NCBI RefSeq assembly: GCF_008727925.1
Contig: NZ_VTWT01000002.1
Span: 1-64,000 of the forward strand
DNA from: Adhaeribacter soli
GTDB taxonomy: Bacteria; Bacteroidota; Bacteroidia; Cytophagales; Hymenobacteraceae
Reading direction: 5' to 3'
Length of the DNA: 64,000 nt
Shown: positions 1-9,600 of the stretch, in pieces
Layout: every line of letters starts with the position of its first letter
Position numbering within the stretch: the stretch's first letter is position 1
Made by a program: the position numbers and the translations under genes
The notes under the pieces: generated by a model
The model's database searches: none
What the model was told of the DNA's origin: nothing
Seen by the model: only the letters and a program-made list of their open reading frames with translations

Positions 1-111
1 AACTTCCAAATCTTAAAACAAATTTATTTTTAAGATCTTTCTTTTAAAAACCGGCTTTATTCAAAGCCGTGAGCGCCTTTTTGCTTTTCCGCTTCCTTCT
101 GAATCGGGGTG

Positions 112-142
112 CAAAAGTCAGAAATGTTTTTCATTCCTGCAA
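112..142 (-). promoter_or_regulatory. leftward promoter P1 (Bacteroidota -33/-7 type)
   Basis: On the minus strand the sequence reads TTGC, 19 nt, GACTTTTG followed by CACCCC. This matches the Bacteroidota sigmaABfr consensus (TTTG-N19-TAnnTTTG) at all but one position of the -7 box and has exact spacing. It drives a gene off the left edge. Confidence 0.55.
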
Positions 143-344
143 TACCTAAAGCAAAATATTTTCTGAAGTTTTCCGGAGCTGATTACTGGAAGTAAGGTTG
201 CCTTACTGCCCCGAAATTTAAGATAGCTACTTATTGTAGCCTTAAGGATAACCAAACTTTCTGAACCGAAGTTCAAATCAAGTCTGGCTTTTTCAAGCCT
301 TTCCAACTTCTTCTTTCAACCCTGCCTGCTGCTGAATTGCGATG

Positions 345-375
345 CAAAAGTAGCAGGCTTAAACGGAGTTTGCAA
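345..375 (-). promoter_or_regulatory. leftward promoter P2 (Bacteroidota -33/-7 type)
   Basis: On the minus strand: TTGC, 19 nt, TACTTTTG followed by CATCG. The -7 box matches TAnnTTTG exactly with the correct 19-nt spacing. It has the same design as P1 about 230 bp further left, so the pair looks like tandem promoters for one strong leftward transcript. Confidence 0.6.
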
Positions 376-461
376 GCCACTGTTCCTTTTTCAGCTTAAC
401 TTTCCGGTAACATACACGGAAACAGAGGAAAAAAAAATTTTCAACCGTAATTCCTAAGCAT

Positions 462-497
462 AAAAAAAGCCCCGGCTGTTTTAACCGGGGCCTCTTC
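462..497 (-). terminator. intrinsic terminator of the amino-acid permease
   Basis: Stem GCCCCGG (469-475) pairs with CCGGGGC (485-491) and is followed, on the minus strand, by a run of seven T. It lies about 35 nt beyond the stop codon at 530 and fits rho-independent termination of the permease gene. Confidence 0.85.
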
Positions 498-529
498 TAC
501 TTTATAATGCTAAAAGGTTACTGTTTTAT

Positions 530-2017
530 TTATGCATTCCTGCTGATACGTTCTTCTTCATTTTGTTTAGCCAGTTTGCTATGCTTCCGGCCATATAAGA
601 AGTAAATAGCTATTCCGATTATCATCCAGATTATTAGTCTTAACCAGGTATCATGCGGTAGGTTTACCATCATGTATCCACAGATCAGGATTCCTAAAAT
701 TGGAACTACCGGTACAAAAGGGGTTCTGAATGGACGGTGGATATCAGGATTGGTATAGCGAAGCATAAGGATTCCGGCGCATACGATAATGAAGGCAAAC
801 AAAGTACCGATACTTACCAGCTCTCCTAATAAACCTATCGGGAAAATACCGGCTATTATTGCTGCAATTACGCCGGTTACAATGGTGGTAATGTGCGGGG
901 TATGGAAACGCGGGTGCACTTTACCGAATACTGATGGAAGCAGTCCGTCGCGGGACATCGCGTAGAAAATACGTGGCTGGCCCATAAGCATAACCAATAC
1001 TACTGAAGCAAGACCAGCTATCGCGCCGATACCGGTGAAGAAGAATAACCATTTCAAGCCAGGGCCGGCAGCGGTAAGAGCCACCAGTACCGGATCCGGA
1101 ACGTTCAGGTTTTTATAGGAAGTAAGACCGGTAAGCACCAGAGACATGGCTACATATAATAAGGTACAGATACCTAAGGAAGCCAGCATACCGATCGGCA
1201 TATCGCGTTGCGGGTTCTTTGCTTCCTGGGCAGCAGTACTTACCGCATCGAAACCAATGTAGGAGAAGAACACGATGGCGGCGCCTCGTACAATACCTTC
1301 CCAACCATAGCGGCCGCTGCCATCGGGCATGATTTCCCGGGCCGGAATGAACGGCTCCCAGTTCGCGGAGTTCACATACTGGAAACCAAACCCGATAACT
1401 AACAGCACGATACCCACCTTGATGAATACAATAAGATTATTGAAACGGGCAGATTCCTGAATTCCAACTACCAGTAAGGCAGTCATGGTAAGGATGAGCA
1501 ATACGGCCGGCAGGTTTATTAAAGAGCCGGTTGTGCTGAAAGAACTGCCATCGTAGGCTAGTGGTGCACTGGCTATTATTTCCGGAATATTTATCCCGGC
1601 CGATTTCAATAAACTAACCACGTTCCCGGACCAGCCTACCGCTACGGTGGCGGCTCCAAACAAGTATTCCAGAATTAAGTCCCAGCCAATGATCCAGGCA
1701 ATAAACTCGCCCAAGGTAGCATAGCCATAGGTATAGGCCGAACCGGCAATCGGAATCATGGAGGCAAACTCGGCGTAGCACAGGCCGGCAAACAAGCAAC
1801 CTAGGCCGGCAATGATAAAGGAAAGTACAATGGCGGGCCCGGCAGCGGTGGCCGCGGCAGTTCCGGTAAGAACGAAAATACCGGCTCCGATAATAGCGCC
1901 GACTCCGAGCATGGTCAGGTTAGTAGCCGACAGGGTCCGTTTAAGACCGTGTTCGCCACTTTCTGACTCCGCAATTAGTTTCGCAATGGACTTGGTTGCG
2001 AACATCTTGTTTGCCAT
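530..2017 (-). CDS. APC superfamily amino-acid permease (cationic amino-acid transporter type)
   Basis: This 495-residue polytopic inner-membrane protein is predicted to move amino acids, probably by proton symport. The N-terminal cytoplasmic segment (about 30 residues) leads into the APC signature GAIIGAGIFVLTG in the first membrane helix, with GSAYTYGYATLGE a little later, typical of the CAT/YfnA branch (TC 2.A.3.3). About 12 to 13 hydrophobic segments follow and the length is normal for the family. The start at ATG 2015-2017 gives a sensible hydrophilic N-terminus. It is a single-gene unit, divergent from the TauE/SafE gene at 2246 and closed by its own terminator. The substrate cannot be read from the sequence; cationic or branched amino acids are both plausible. 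Confidence 0.9.
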   Translation of the reverse strand: MANKMFATKSIAKLIAESESGEHGLKRTLSATNLTMLGVGAIIGAGIFVLTGTAAATAAGPAIVLSFIIAGLGCLFAGLCYAEFASMIPIAGSAYTYGYATLGEFIAWIIGWDLILEYLFGAATVAVGWSGNVVSLLKSAGINIPEIIASAPLAYDGSSFSTTGSLINLPAVLLILTMTALLVVGIQESARFNNLIVFIKVGIVLLVIGFGFQYVNSANWEPFIPAREIMPDGSGRYGWEGIVRGAAIVFFSYIGFDAVSTAAQEAKNPQRDMPIGMLASLGICTLLYVAMSLVLTGLTSYKNLNVPDPVLVALTAAGPGLKWLFFFTGIGAIAGLASVVLVMLMGQPRIFYAMSRDGLLPSVFGKVHPRFHTPHITTIVTGVIAAIIAGIFPIGLLGELVSIGTLFAFIIVCAGILMLRYTNPDIHRPFRTPFVPVVPILGILICGYMMVNLPHDTWLRLIIWMIIGIAIYFLYGRKHSKLAKQNEEERISRNA

Positions 2018-2245
2018 AAGTGTCTAAAGTGTTTGGTTAAGAAAATCGAAAAGCAATATAGGAATTCTGCAAGGAAATCAATTCATCTGCCTCAGAAAAA
2101 TACCGCTTAACTTTTTATTTTGGTACTTAAACCATTTTCAGGCTGTAGATTTTGCATTTTTCATATACCAGACCCGTTTAACTTCTCTTTCTGGTCGTTT
2201 AATAAAGGAAAGAGAACAGAAAGGATCACCTGAATTTGAAAAGAA

Positions 2246-3076
2246 ATGCAACACTTTTTACTAACCGACTTTAGCTTTTTTCACGTGGTTGGCTACATGG
2301 CCGCCATCCTGATAGGCGTATCGTTGGGTTTGGTAGGCGGTGGCGGCTCTATTCTGACGGTGCCGGTATTGGTTTATCTGATCGGTATAAATCCGGTGGT
2401 ATCGACGGCTTACTCTTTATTTGTGGTGGGAATGACTTCGCTGGTAGGCGCAACCACGTATATGCGGCGAAAACTGATCAACTATAAAATTGCTTTGCTT
2501 TTTGCGGTTCCTTCCTTTATTTCGGTATTTCTAACCCGAAGGTTCCTGGTGCCGGCCATTCCGGAAGAAGTTTTCAGTAACGGGCAACTGAGCGTAACGA
2601 AATCTCACTTTATAATGCTGCTTTTCGCGGCCCTGATGACCTTTGCTTCTTATGCCATGATCCGGCAGAAGCCCCTTCACGGCGAGGAAATGATCTCCCC
2701 CAGAGTAGTTTCGAAGCGATTTATTTGTGCGCTGGGAGCTGTTTTAGGAGTTTTAACCGGTACAGTGGGGGCCGGCGGCGGCTTCCTTATTATTCCGGCG
2801 CTGGTCCTTTTTGCCAACCTGGAAATGAAAACGGCTATTGGCACTTCTCTGCTTATCATATCCGTAAACTCCTTGATCGGTTTTACCGGCGACATCAGCC
2901 ATCACCAGATCGACTGGATATTTTTGAGCGAATTCTCGCTTTTAGCCATTGGGGGTATTCTTACAGGAACGTATTTATCAGTCTTTATTCCGGGGCAAAC
3001 CCTGAAACCGGCTTTTGGCTGGTTTGTGCTGCTGATGGGCTGCAGTATTATTATTAAGGAGATGATGCAGTTTTAA
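2246..3076 (+). CDS. TauE/SafE family anion permease (DUF81)
   Basis: A 276-residue integral membrane protein with two homologous halves. Each half carries the family's glycine-rich element: GVSLGLVGGGGSILTVPVL near residue 24 and GVLTGTVGAGGGFLIIPAL near residue 170. About eight membrane helices are visible. Family members export sulfite, sulfoacetate or related organosulfur anions and also act in other anion fluxes, so the substrate is unassigned. It starts at ATG 2246 after a 228-nt divergent spacer and appears monocistronic. No clear terminator is visible; repeats start directly after the stop codon. Confidence 0.85.
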   Translation: MQHFLLTDFSFFHVVGYMAAILIGVSLGLVGGGGSILTVPVLVYLIGINPVVSTAYSLFVVGMTSLVGATTYMRRKLINYKIALLFAVPSFISVFLTRRFLVPAIPEEVFSNGQLSVTKSHFIMLLFAALMTFASYAMIRQKPLHGEEMISPRVVSKRFICALGAVLGVLTGTVGAGGGFLIIPALVLFANLEMKTAIGTSLLIISVNSLIGFTGDISHHQIDWIFLSEFSLLAIGGILTGTYLSVFIPGQTLKPAFGWFVLLMGCSIIIKEMMQF

Positions 3077-3490
3077 AAAATTGCTGATTGTTAAGTGCTG
3101 ATTGCTAATTTTTTTTTGGGAATACGTACTTTTCTAGACTGAAACCCTACCATTTAAATTCTTTGATCTTTTCCTTTATACTTTACTTTAAGTAAGTAGC
3201 CTAATTTACTTCCTACTACTACGATTGTCATTCTGGAAGAATCTTGTGAGTTCAGGGCCCAGAAATTACACGATTCTTCCAGAATGACAGAAAGGGGAAA
3301 ATTCTAACTGTTCAAACTAAACTTGTTAACTTCCTTCTAAATTGCGGGTCCAAGTACTGTTTAATCCCTTGCTACAGTTCGAAAGCACTTTTTACCTGCT
3401 AAAACGTAGCGTTTGCTTCGGAACAGAGAATAAAGCAGGTTGTAATCCGAAAATCATGTATCTTTACTTTTTTGAAAGGCTGATACTGTG
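3077..3490. repeat. intergenic stretch with short tandem repeats and an 18-nt inverted repeat
   Basis: Directly after the stop codon lie imperfect tandem copies of TTGCTGATTG (3077-3107). An exact 18-nt inverted repeat (3226-3243 and 3272-3289, TGTCATTCTGGAAGAATC and its complement, 28-nt loop) resembles the TGTCAT...ATGACA dispersed palindromes common in this phylum. Two copies of the 16-nt AAAACnnTAnnGTTTT-type palindrome lie at 3141-3155 and 3401-3414. No gene is visible. Confidence 0.7.
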
Positions 3491-4699
3491 ATGAGAGTTT
3501 TACATACTTCTGACTGGCATTTGGGCAAGCGCTTGCTGCAACACGAACGCACCCTGGAACACCAGCATTTTCTGGACTGGTTGCTGGAAACCATCAAATC
3601 TGAAAAAGTAGATGCTTTGATTGTAGCCGGCGATGTTTTCGATACGGGAACTCCTTCCAATACGGCCTTAAAACAGTATTACGATTTTTTACGGGAGCTT
3701 TATTTAACCGGCTGCAAGCACGTTATAATCACCGGCGGCAACCACGACTCCATTTCTACCCTCAATGCCCCGAAAGAACTCCTGAAATATTTTAACATTC
3801 ACGTAATCGGCGGCGTACCGGCAAACTTAGAGGAAGAAATTATTCCTTTAGAAGACAAAACCGGGGAAGTACAGCTGGTAGTTTGTGCCGTGCCTTTCCT
3901 GCGCGACAAAGATGTGCGGCTTTCCATTGCAGGCGAAACCGCCGAAGAACGGGAACAGCGAATTAAGGACGGCATCTGTAATCATTATAAAGAATTAGTA
4001 CCTTATATAAAGGCATATAAAACGGAAGGAATTCCGGTACTTGCTACAGGCCATTTGTTTGCCGCCGGCAGCAGCACTTCCGATAGCGAAAAGGAAATTC
4101 ACGTAGGAAACCTGGGGCAGATCTATGGCGATCAGTTTCCGGTGGAATTCGATTATGTAGCCTTAGGACATTTACACCGGCCGCAATTTGTGGGCGGCTT
4201 TAAGCATGTGCGTTATTCCGGCTCCCCTATTCCGTTAAGTTTCAGCGAAAACGACGACCGGAAAATTGTACTGTTGCTGGATTTTGAAAACGGAACGTTA
4301 GGCAATATTACAGAAATTCCGGTGCCGCGGCAACGCCGTTTGGTACGGTTTAAAGGAACGCTTGAGAAAGTACAGATCCAGATGTTGGCTTTTGAAAATG
4401 AAGACTGTCCGTTACCGGCCTGGGCCGAAGTGCAGGTAGATACCGAAACTTTTATTCCGAACCTGGAAGAAAACCTGCGGGAATTACTGGGGGGAAAAGA
4501 AGATCTGGAACTGATTACCTGCCGCCAAAACCTGATCCGGGCTAAAATCACCCTCGACAGCCAGGTGCAGGAAGACCTTCACCTGCACGACCTGCAACCG
4601 AAAGAAGTTTTCCGCAAACGTTGCGAAGCCGAATTCCCGGAACTGGCTCACGACGATCTGCTGCAGACTTTCGATGAATTACTGGAGAATATGAACTAA
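3491..4699 (+). CDS. sbcD: SbcD, nuclease subunit of the SbcCD (Mre11-Rad50) complex
   Basis: A 402-residue calcineurin-like phosphoesterase that, with SbcC, forms the SbcCD nuclease, which cleaves hairpins and protein-blocked DNA ends. The metal-binding motifs are all present: DWH at residues 8-10, GDVFD at 47-51, GNHD at 83-86 and GHLH near 225. The C-terminal half (about 280-402) is the Rad50-contacting and capping region. An in-frame GTG at 3488 directly precedes the ATG; I take the ATG because MRVLHTSDWHLG is the usual N-terminus. Unusually, sbcC does not follow directly. It starts 1.96 kb downstream, with two opposite-strand genes in between. Confidence 0.95.
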   Translation: MRVLHTSDWHLGKRLLQHERTLEHQHFLDWLLETIKSEKVDALIVAGDVFDTGTPSNTALKQYYDFLRELYLTGCKHVIITGGNHDSISTLNAPKELLKYFNIHVIGGVPANLEEEIIPLEDKTGEVQLVVCAVPFLRDKDVRLSIAGETAEEREQRIKDGICNHYKELVPYIKAYKTEGIPVLATGHLFAAGSSTSDSEKEIHVGNLGQIYGDQFPVEFDYVALGHLHRPQFVGGFKHVRYSGSPIPLSFSENDDRKIVLLLDFENGTLGNITEIPVPRQRRLVRFKGTLEKVQIQMLAFENEDCPLPAWAEVQVDTETFIPNLEENLRELLGGKEDLELITCRQNLIRAKITLDSQVQEDLHLHDLQPKEVFRKRCEAEFPELAHDDLLQTFDELLENMN

Positions 4700-4763
4700 G
4701 TTTAGCTATACTGATAGTTACTAGCTCTTTTAAGGAGTAATTCAGAAATATCAGTATGAAGCA

Positions 4764-5159
4764 TTAAAGTGGTGGATTTTTTAGGCCCTGCTGATCATGC
4801 CGGTTTAGAATCCAGGCTGAGATAGTTCTGAGCACATTACGCATATCGCGTTTCACTTCCAGATCACAAAACCGTAGGAAACTGCCCCCCAAGGTTTCCA
4901 AACGTTGCTGTCGGGATATATCATTCTCGAATTTATGATCATGGCTATCTCCGTCTATTTCAATTGCTAATTTTAACTGTTTGCAGTAAAAGTCAACAAT
5001 AAAGTCATCGATTGGCTTTTGGCGGTCGAAGTCGTAGCCATGCATTTTCTTTTGCTTCAGTTCGTTCCAGAGCAATACTTCCGATAAAGTGCTGTTTAAA
5101 CGCAATTGCCGGGCTAGTTTTTTCAGATAAGGTTTGTAGGGGATAATCTCGTTTTTCAT
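4764..5159 (-). CDS. DUF559 family protein, Vsr/restriction-endonuclease-fold
   Basis: 131 residues. The core reads LNSTLSEVLLWNELK, then DFIVDFYCKQLKLAIEIDGD, where D-x-E-I-D-G-D carries the acidic residues expected of a PD-(D/E)XK/Vsr-like nuclease, then SRQQRLETLG and FLRFCDLEV. This is the DUF559 pattern (very-short-patch-repair-like). The biological role of DUF559 proteins is unsettled and nuclease activity is inferred from the fold. The gene is monocistronic on the minus strand and convergent with sbcD. A 31-nt repeat whose inverted copy lies 102 nt further upstream begins 12 nt upstream of its start codon (5172-5202 and 5305-5335). The coding frame ends in KNPPL without a visible terminator. 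The arrangement suggests gene and repeat arrived together. Confidence 0.8.
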   Translation of the reverse strand: MKNEIIPYKPYLKKLARQLRLNSTLSEVLLWNELKQKKMHGYDFDRQKPIDDFIVDFYCKQLKLAIEIDGDSHDHKFENDISRQQRLETLGGSFLRFCDLEVKRDMRNVLRTISAWILNRHDQQGLKNPPL

Positions 5160-5171
5160 CTCCTAAGATTT

Positions 5172-5335
5172 AACCCACCCCTAACCCCTCCGAGGAGGGG
5201 AATAGTTTCAATACTTGTTACGATTATTTTATTGGCTCAAAAGCAGATTGAAGCACTAGCCCGATTAAGATTTGAACCAAAGATAATTTTCGACTAAGTA
5301 GCAATTCCCCTCCTCGGAGGGGTTAGGGGTGGGTT
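5172..5335. repeat. perfect 31-nt inverted repeat upstream of the DUF559 gene
   Basis: Arms at 5172-5202 and 5305-5335 are exact reverse complements separated by 102 nt. Each arm also contains its own hairpin, CCCCTCC-GA-GGAGGGG, next to a GGTTAGGGGTGGG tract. The left arm is 12 nt from the DUF559 start codon and the right arm is 10 nt from the M28 peptidase stop codon. The 102-nt interior is AT-rich and shows no ORF. Confidence 0.9.
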
Positions 5336-5345
5336 CCGGTTATCT

Positions 5346-6197
5346 TCAGAAATTCAAAATCACATTATAAACGCCTTTCACTACTTCCGTCATTTTATCA
5401 AAGTCCAACGTATCAATCGTATCTGATTTCTGGTGATAATGCGGGTTCCGAAGAAAGGAAGTATCGTTGATCATCACGGCCTGGTAGCCTTGCGTCCAGT
5501 AATTACGGTGGTCCGAAAGGCTTACGCCTGGCAGGGACGTTGGCGCGTTTATGGATTGCACATCTACTTTGCAGGTTTCTTTCATCAGGCTTTGTACGCG
5601 CTGCACGGTTTCCTCCTGCCCTTCTTTACCCACTACCACAATAAAATTGCCGGTATGCGGGTAAATCTGCTTTAAGGCTTCGTTCTGAAATCCCTGGGAA
5701 TTCGGCTCCTCTGAGAAGTACCCGATCATTTCCAGGCACACCATCAGCTTTACGTTTACGCCTTCCTTGGCTAAGGAACGGGCATGAACGGCGCTGCCCA
5801 TTTCGTCGGTGGCAAAAAAGGGCGGTTCTTCAAAATTATAGGCTACAAAATCATAACGAAATTTCAGTTCGGGCTTTTCTTCATGCATAACCCGCGCCAG
5901 TTCCAGCAATCCGGCAACCGCACTGGCATTGTCGTCGGCGCCGGGCTGGTCGCCGCATACGTCATAATGCGCGCCAATTACAATTCTTTCGCCTTCTTCC
6001 GGACCGAAAGAAGCAATAATATTGTGAAAGCCCTGATATAAATTCTGCCGGGAAACCCGGCAATTCAGTTTTTTAAATTCGGTTTCGGTGTAAGTGGCAG
6101 CCTTTCGTAAAGATTCCGGGTGGTAATAACTGCGGGGCGGCTCCAGCGATGTCAGTTTTTTAACATCGGTATACAGGCGTTCTCTGCTGACTGGCAT
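5346..6197 (-). CDS. M28 family zinc aminopeptidase
   Basis: 283 residues with the M28 (aminopeptidase Y/glutaminyl cyclase-like) metal ligands in order: H in GAHYD (near residue 77), D in PGADDNAS (near 89), the catalytic EE pair in FEEPPFF (near 122), an acidic ligand in the CLEMIGYF segment and H in NPHYHQKSDT near the C-terminus. No signal peptide or lipobox is visible, so a cytoplasmic location is inferred, although many Bacteroidota relatives are exported. The start at ATG 6195-6197 fits the domain boundary. The gene is on the minus strand between sbcD and sbcC and probably forms its own transcript; its natural substrate is unknown. Confidence 0.85.
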   Translation of the reverse strand: MPVSRERLYTDVKKLTSLEPPRSYYHPESLRKAATYTETEFKKLNCRVSRQNLYQGFHNIIASFGPEEGERIVIGAHYDVCGDQPGADDNASAVAGLLELARVMHEEKPELKFRYDFVAYNFEEPPFFATDEMGSAVHARSLAKEGVNVKLMVCLEMIGYFSEEPNSQGFQNEALKQIYPHTGNFIVVVGKEGQEETVQRVQSLMKETCKVDVQSINAPTSLPGVSLSDHRNYWTQGYQAVMINDTSFLRNPHYHQKSDTIDTLDFDKMTEVVKGVYNVILNF

Positions 6198-6376
6198 AAT
6201 AAGGTGAGTTCAAACAGCTATATGTACTCCTTTTCCGGAATTCTGTTCTTCCAAACGCTACTATTTTATGGCAAAAAAGCAAAGCACTATTGGGTTCAGG
6301 AACACAAAGCAGACAATCAGATATTCCGTCGCTTTCGCTTTTTATCAGGAGCTAACTCCTGCCTGAATTTCTCTTT

Positions 6377-6416
6377 AGCTCAGTAGCGTAGGGTTTAAGC
6401 CCTACGCTACTGAGCT
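6377..6416. repeat. 40-nt perfect hairpin
   Basis: AGCTCAGTAGCGTAGGG (6377-6393) and its exact complement (6400-6416) enclose the 6-nt loop TTTAAG. No T-run follows on either strand and the flanking genes diverge, so it is not an intrinsic terminator. It looks like a dispersed palindromic element, similar in design to the GGGATTTGTAATCCC repeats elsewhere in the window. Confidence 0.8.
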
Positions 6417-6632
6417 GTTCATGTGCCCGAAACGATTTCAAAAACTGCATTGGGTAATTATCGAAATAATTCGGAAAATAAATAGAGTACTTATGAATTA
6501 GAAAAACTTTGTCAAAGCCATCTATCAGATTATTATTAAACTAACCCGAGTGATTAAACCATTTACAATTCAGCCATTTAACAATTTAACCATTAAACAA
6601 TTTAACATTTCAGCCATTTAACAATAAAGTTT

Positions 6633-6640
6633 TATCTTTG
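6633..6640 (+). promoter_or_regulatory. sbcC promoter -7 box and ribosome-binding site
   Basis: TATCTTTG at 6633-6640 matches the Bacteroidota -7 consensus TAnnTTTG exactly; the -33 box is weak (TTTC with slightly long spacing). GAAGGAGG just before the GTG at 6664 is a rare clear Shine-Dalgarno sequence in this window and supports the GTG start of sbcC. Confidence 0.55.
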
Positions 6641-6663
6641 ATAGAATACTGAAGGAGGTTGCT

Positions 6664-9600
6664 GTGAAGATAAAGTCTATCCGTTTTCTTAATCTGAACT
6701 CGCTAAGGGGCGAACATGAAATTTGTTTTGATGCGCCGCCGCTGAGCGATTCTGGCCTGTTTGCCATTACCGGCCCTACCGGCGCTGGCAAAACTACCAT
6801 TCTCGACGCCATTACGCTGGGCTTATACGGCCGCGTAAACCGCCACGACCGCGACCTGCCTTCGGAAATTATGACCCGCCACACAGCCGAAGCCTTTTCG
6901 GAAGTTACTTTTGAAGCGCGAAACGAAGTTTACCGGGCCAAGTGGAGCGTGTACCGGAGCCGCAAAAAAGCCGATGGCAACCTGCAGCCGATTAAAATGG
7001 AGTTGTGCCGGGTTTCCGATGAAGTTATTTTCGACCTGAAATCGCATGAAGTTCCGGGGAAGATTTCGGAGCTATGTGGGCTGGATTACAATCAGTTTTT
7101 GCGTTCGGTCATGCTGAGCCAGGGCGAGTTTACCCGTTTCCTGAAAGCCAACGAAAACGAACGGAGCGAACTGCTGGAACGCATCACCGATACGGCTATC
7201 TATTCCGATATTTCGCGGCAGGCGTACCGCCGGGCAGCAGCCGAAAAAAATGCGTTAAACCAATTGCGAAGCGAACTTTCGGGGCAGGCATTACTGGCGC
7301 CGGAATTACTTACCGAATATGAAACGTCACTCGAAAGTCTCCGGCAGCAGGAAACACTTTTGAAGACCAGTCGCACGGAAACCGAAAATCAGCTAACCTG
7401 GCTCAAAAACCTGCAGAAGCTTTCGGAAAAGAAAGAACAAACCCAACGGGCGTTGGTGGAACTGGAAGAAAACGCCGGCAGGTACAAAACTGAATTTGAG
7501 CGGCTCGAACAACATAAAATTGCCGTTACGTTCCGGCCGGAACTGGTAAAACTGGAGCGCGAGGAAAAACTCCTGACCGACCTGCAAACCCAGCAGGAAA
7601 AACTTACCCTTCAGATCCCTGAATTAAAAGCTCAGTCAGAAACGGCCCAAAAGCAAGCTACCGCGGCTAAAGCCGGGCAGGAAGCGGCCGAAAAAACGCT
7701 GAAAGAAATTACGCCTCTGTTGGATTCGGTTTTGCAGAAAGATTCCGAGTTAGAAAGCTTGCGCCGCCAATTCCAGAAAAACAAAGAAGCCTACCAGAGC
7801 GCCAAAAACGTTTTCGATACCGGCGTGGCGGAAGTGGAAACGCACCGGAAAACGGTAGCGCAATTAATCCAAAATCTGGCCGACTTGCAGCATTGGTTGC
7901 AGGAGCATGCCGCGGAGAAAGAACTTAGCAGCGAGCTTCCGGTTTTTGAGCGGTATTTAAAAGACCTGCAGGAAATTATTGCTGACGGCCAGAAATGGAA
8001 AAAGGAAAAAACTTCCGCAACCGAAATTATTCAGGGCACGAAACTTCAGCTTCAAACTTCGGAAGAAAAACTAGCCGCACTCCAGCATCAGAAACAGGAA
8101 CTGGAAGTTGCTCTTGCTGAAAACCAAACCATATTAGATGCAGCCCTGGCCGGAACTTCGGAACCGGAACTGGAAAATGCCCTGCAGGAATTGCCGCATC
8201 AAATGAACCAACTGGAGAAGTTACGGCAACTGGCGCTGCAGTTCGGAACGGTAGCGGAAAAATCAGAAAAGCTACAGGAGCAAAAAACGTTAGCCGCTAA
8301 CGGGTTAAAAACGCTGGAGACTACCTTGGCGGAACTACTGGAAAAACATACAGCCGCCCGGGAAATTCTGAAGCAGTACCAGGAAATACTGGAGTTTCAA
8401 TTGCAGGTGCAGCATTACGAGGAAGCCCGTCAGCAGTTAAAACCGGATTGCGAATGTCCGTTATGCGGTTCGCTGGAGCATCCCTTCGCCCAAAACCTGA
8501 CGCCGAAACTTACCGATGCTACGGAAAAACGAAACGCACAACAGAAAACGGTAGCAGACCTGGAGCAAAAACGTTCTCAGGCGGCTTCCGAGCTGGCGGT
8601 TATTCAGGCTAATTTAAAAACCGCTGAAAATGCCTTGCAGGAAAATGAGCAGTTACAAACGGCTTTACAAACGGAATTTTCCGAAATAAACCAACAGCTT
8701 CAGAACCAGTTCTCTATTGCAGATGCTGCGGCTATTTCTACCGAAATTCCGGGTAAACAGGAAGAACTTCAGGCGAAAAAACAGAAACTGGAAAAAGTTA
8801 GACAAGCGAGAAATCAGGCGCAGGTTTTAACCGAAAAACAGTATCGTTTACAAAACGAAATGGTAAGCCAAACGGCTATTAAAGAACAAGCTTCGGAACG
8901 AAAGCAACATGCGGAACAAACCCTGCAGAAGGCTGAAGCGGAATTACTCGACCTGCAGGAACAGTACACCAATATTGCAGCGGAAGCAGCTTCGTTCACC
9001 ATGCGGTTCGGCTTTACTTTTTCGGCGGAAAAAGGCAGCGTTTTGTTGCAGGAATTAAAGCAACAGGCCCAGACTTATGCCCAACAAACCGAGGCTTTGC
9101 AGCAAACCCAATTGCGCCTGACCGAAGCCGAAGGAAAACTTCAGAAAACCGAAGCCACCCAACAGCAAAAACAAACCCAACTCGATGCCCTGCAGCAACA
9201 GCTTCGGGTAGAGCACCAGGAACTGCAGGATCTGAAAACCGAGCGCGAAAAACTATTCGGTCAGAAAAACCCGCTGGAGGAACGTGCCCTTTTAACCAAG
9301 GCTTGCGAAACCAAAGCTAAAGAGGCGGAAGATGCGCAAAATGCTGCCCGGAATTTACTGGAAAAACTAAACCTCACGGAAACGCAACTGGCACGGTTGA
9401 ATCAGGATGCCACCCTAATTCAGGAAACGGTTCAGCAATTACAAAGCGAACTGGAAACGAAACTGGCAGCTCAAAAAATCATCTCGGTAGCGGCTTTAAA
9501 GCAATTATTTTTAGCCGACGAGGAAGCTGTTCGGTTAACAAATTTGCAGACCCAGCTCGAAAAACTGCTTACCGAAACCCGCCAGACCTTAGCCGATACC

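Larger units (their letters stand above)
1..461. other. non-coding left edge with leftward promoters
   Basis: I see no convincing gene here. The stretch carries two near-identical promoter modules reading leftwards (listed separately). Beyond them lies a leader-like segment at 1-60 that contains, on the minus strand, the inverted repeat ATCTTAAAA / TTTTAAGAT. This layout (tandem strong promoters, GC-rich start, AT-rich hairpin leader) resembles the upstream region of a stable-RNA operon in Bacteroidota, but the transcribed gene lies outside the window, so the assignment is inference. Confidence 0.4.
6198..6663. other. divergent spacer between the M28 gene and sbcC
   Basis: No gene is visible. 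It holds one AAACGCTACTATTTT copy of the dispersed 16-nt palindrome (6253-6267), a 17-bp perfect hairpin (6377-6416), and at 6555-6625 a run of degenerate AT-rich repeats of the type CATTTAACAATTTAACC ending just before the sbcC promoter. Confidence 0.6.

Noticed and set aside
118-306. 62-codon minus-strand frame at the left edge
   Set aside because: It lies between two promoters of the same direction, has no recognisable motif and its composition is that of spacer DNA.
4700-4763. ATACTGATA / TATCAGTAT inverted pair after sbcD as a terminator
   Set aside because: The arms are AT-rich with a 33-nt loop and no T-run follows; too weak to call.
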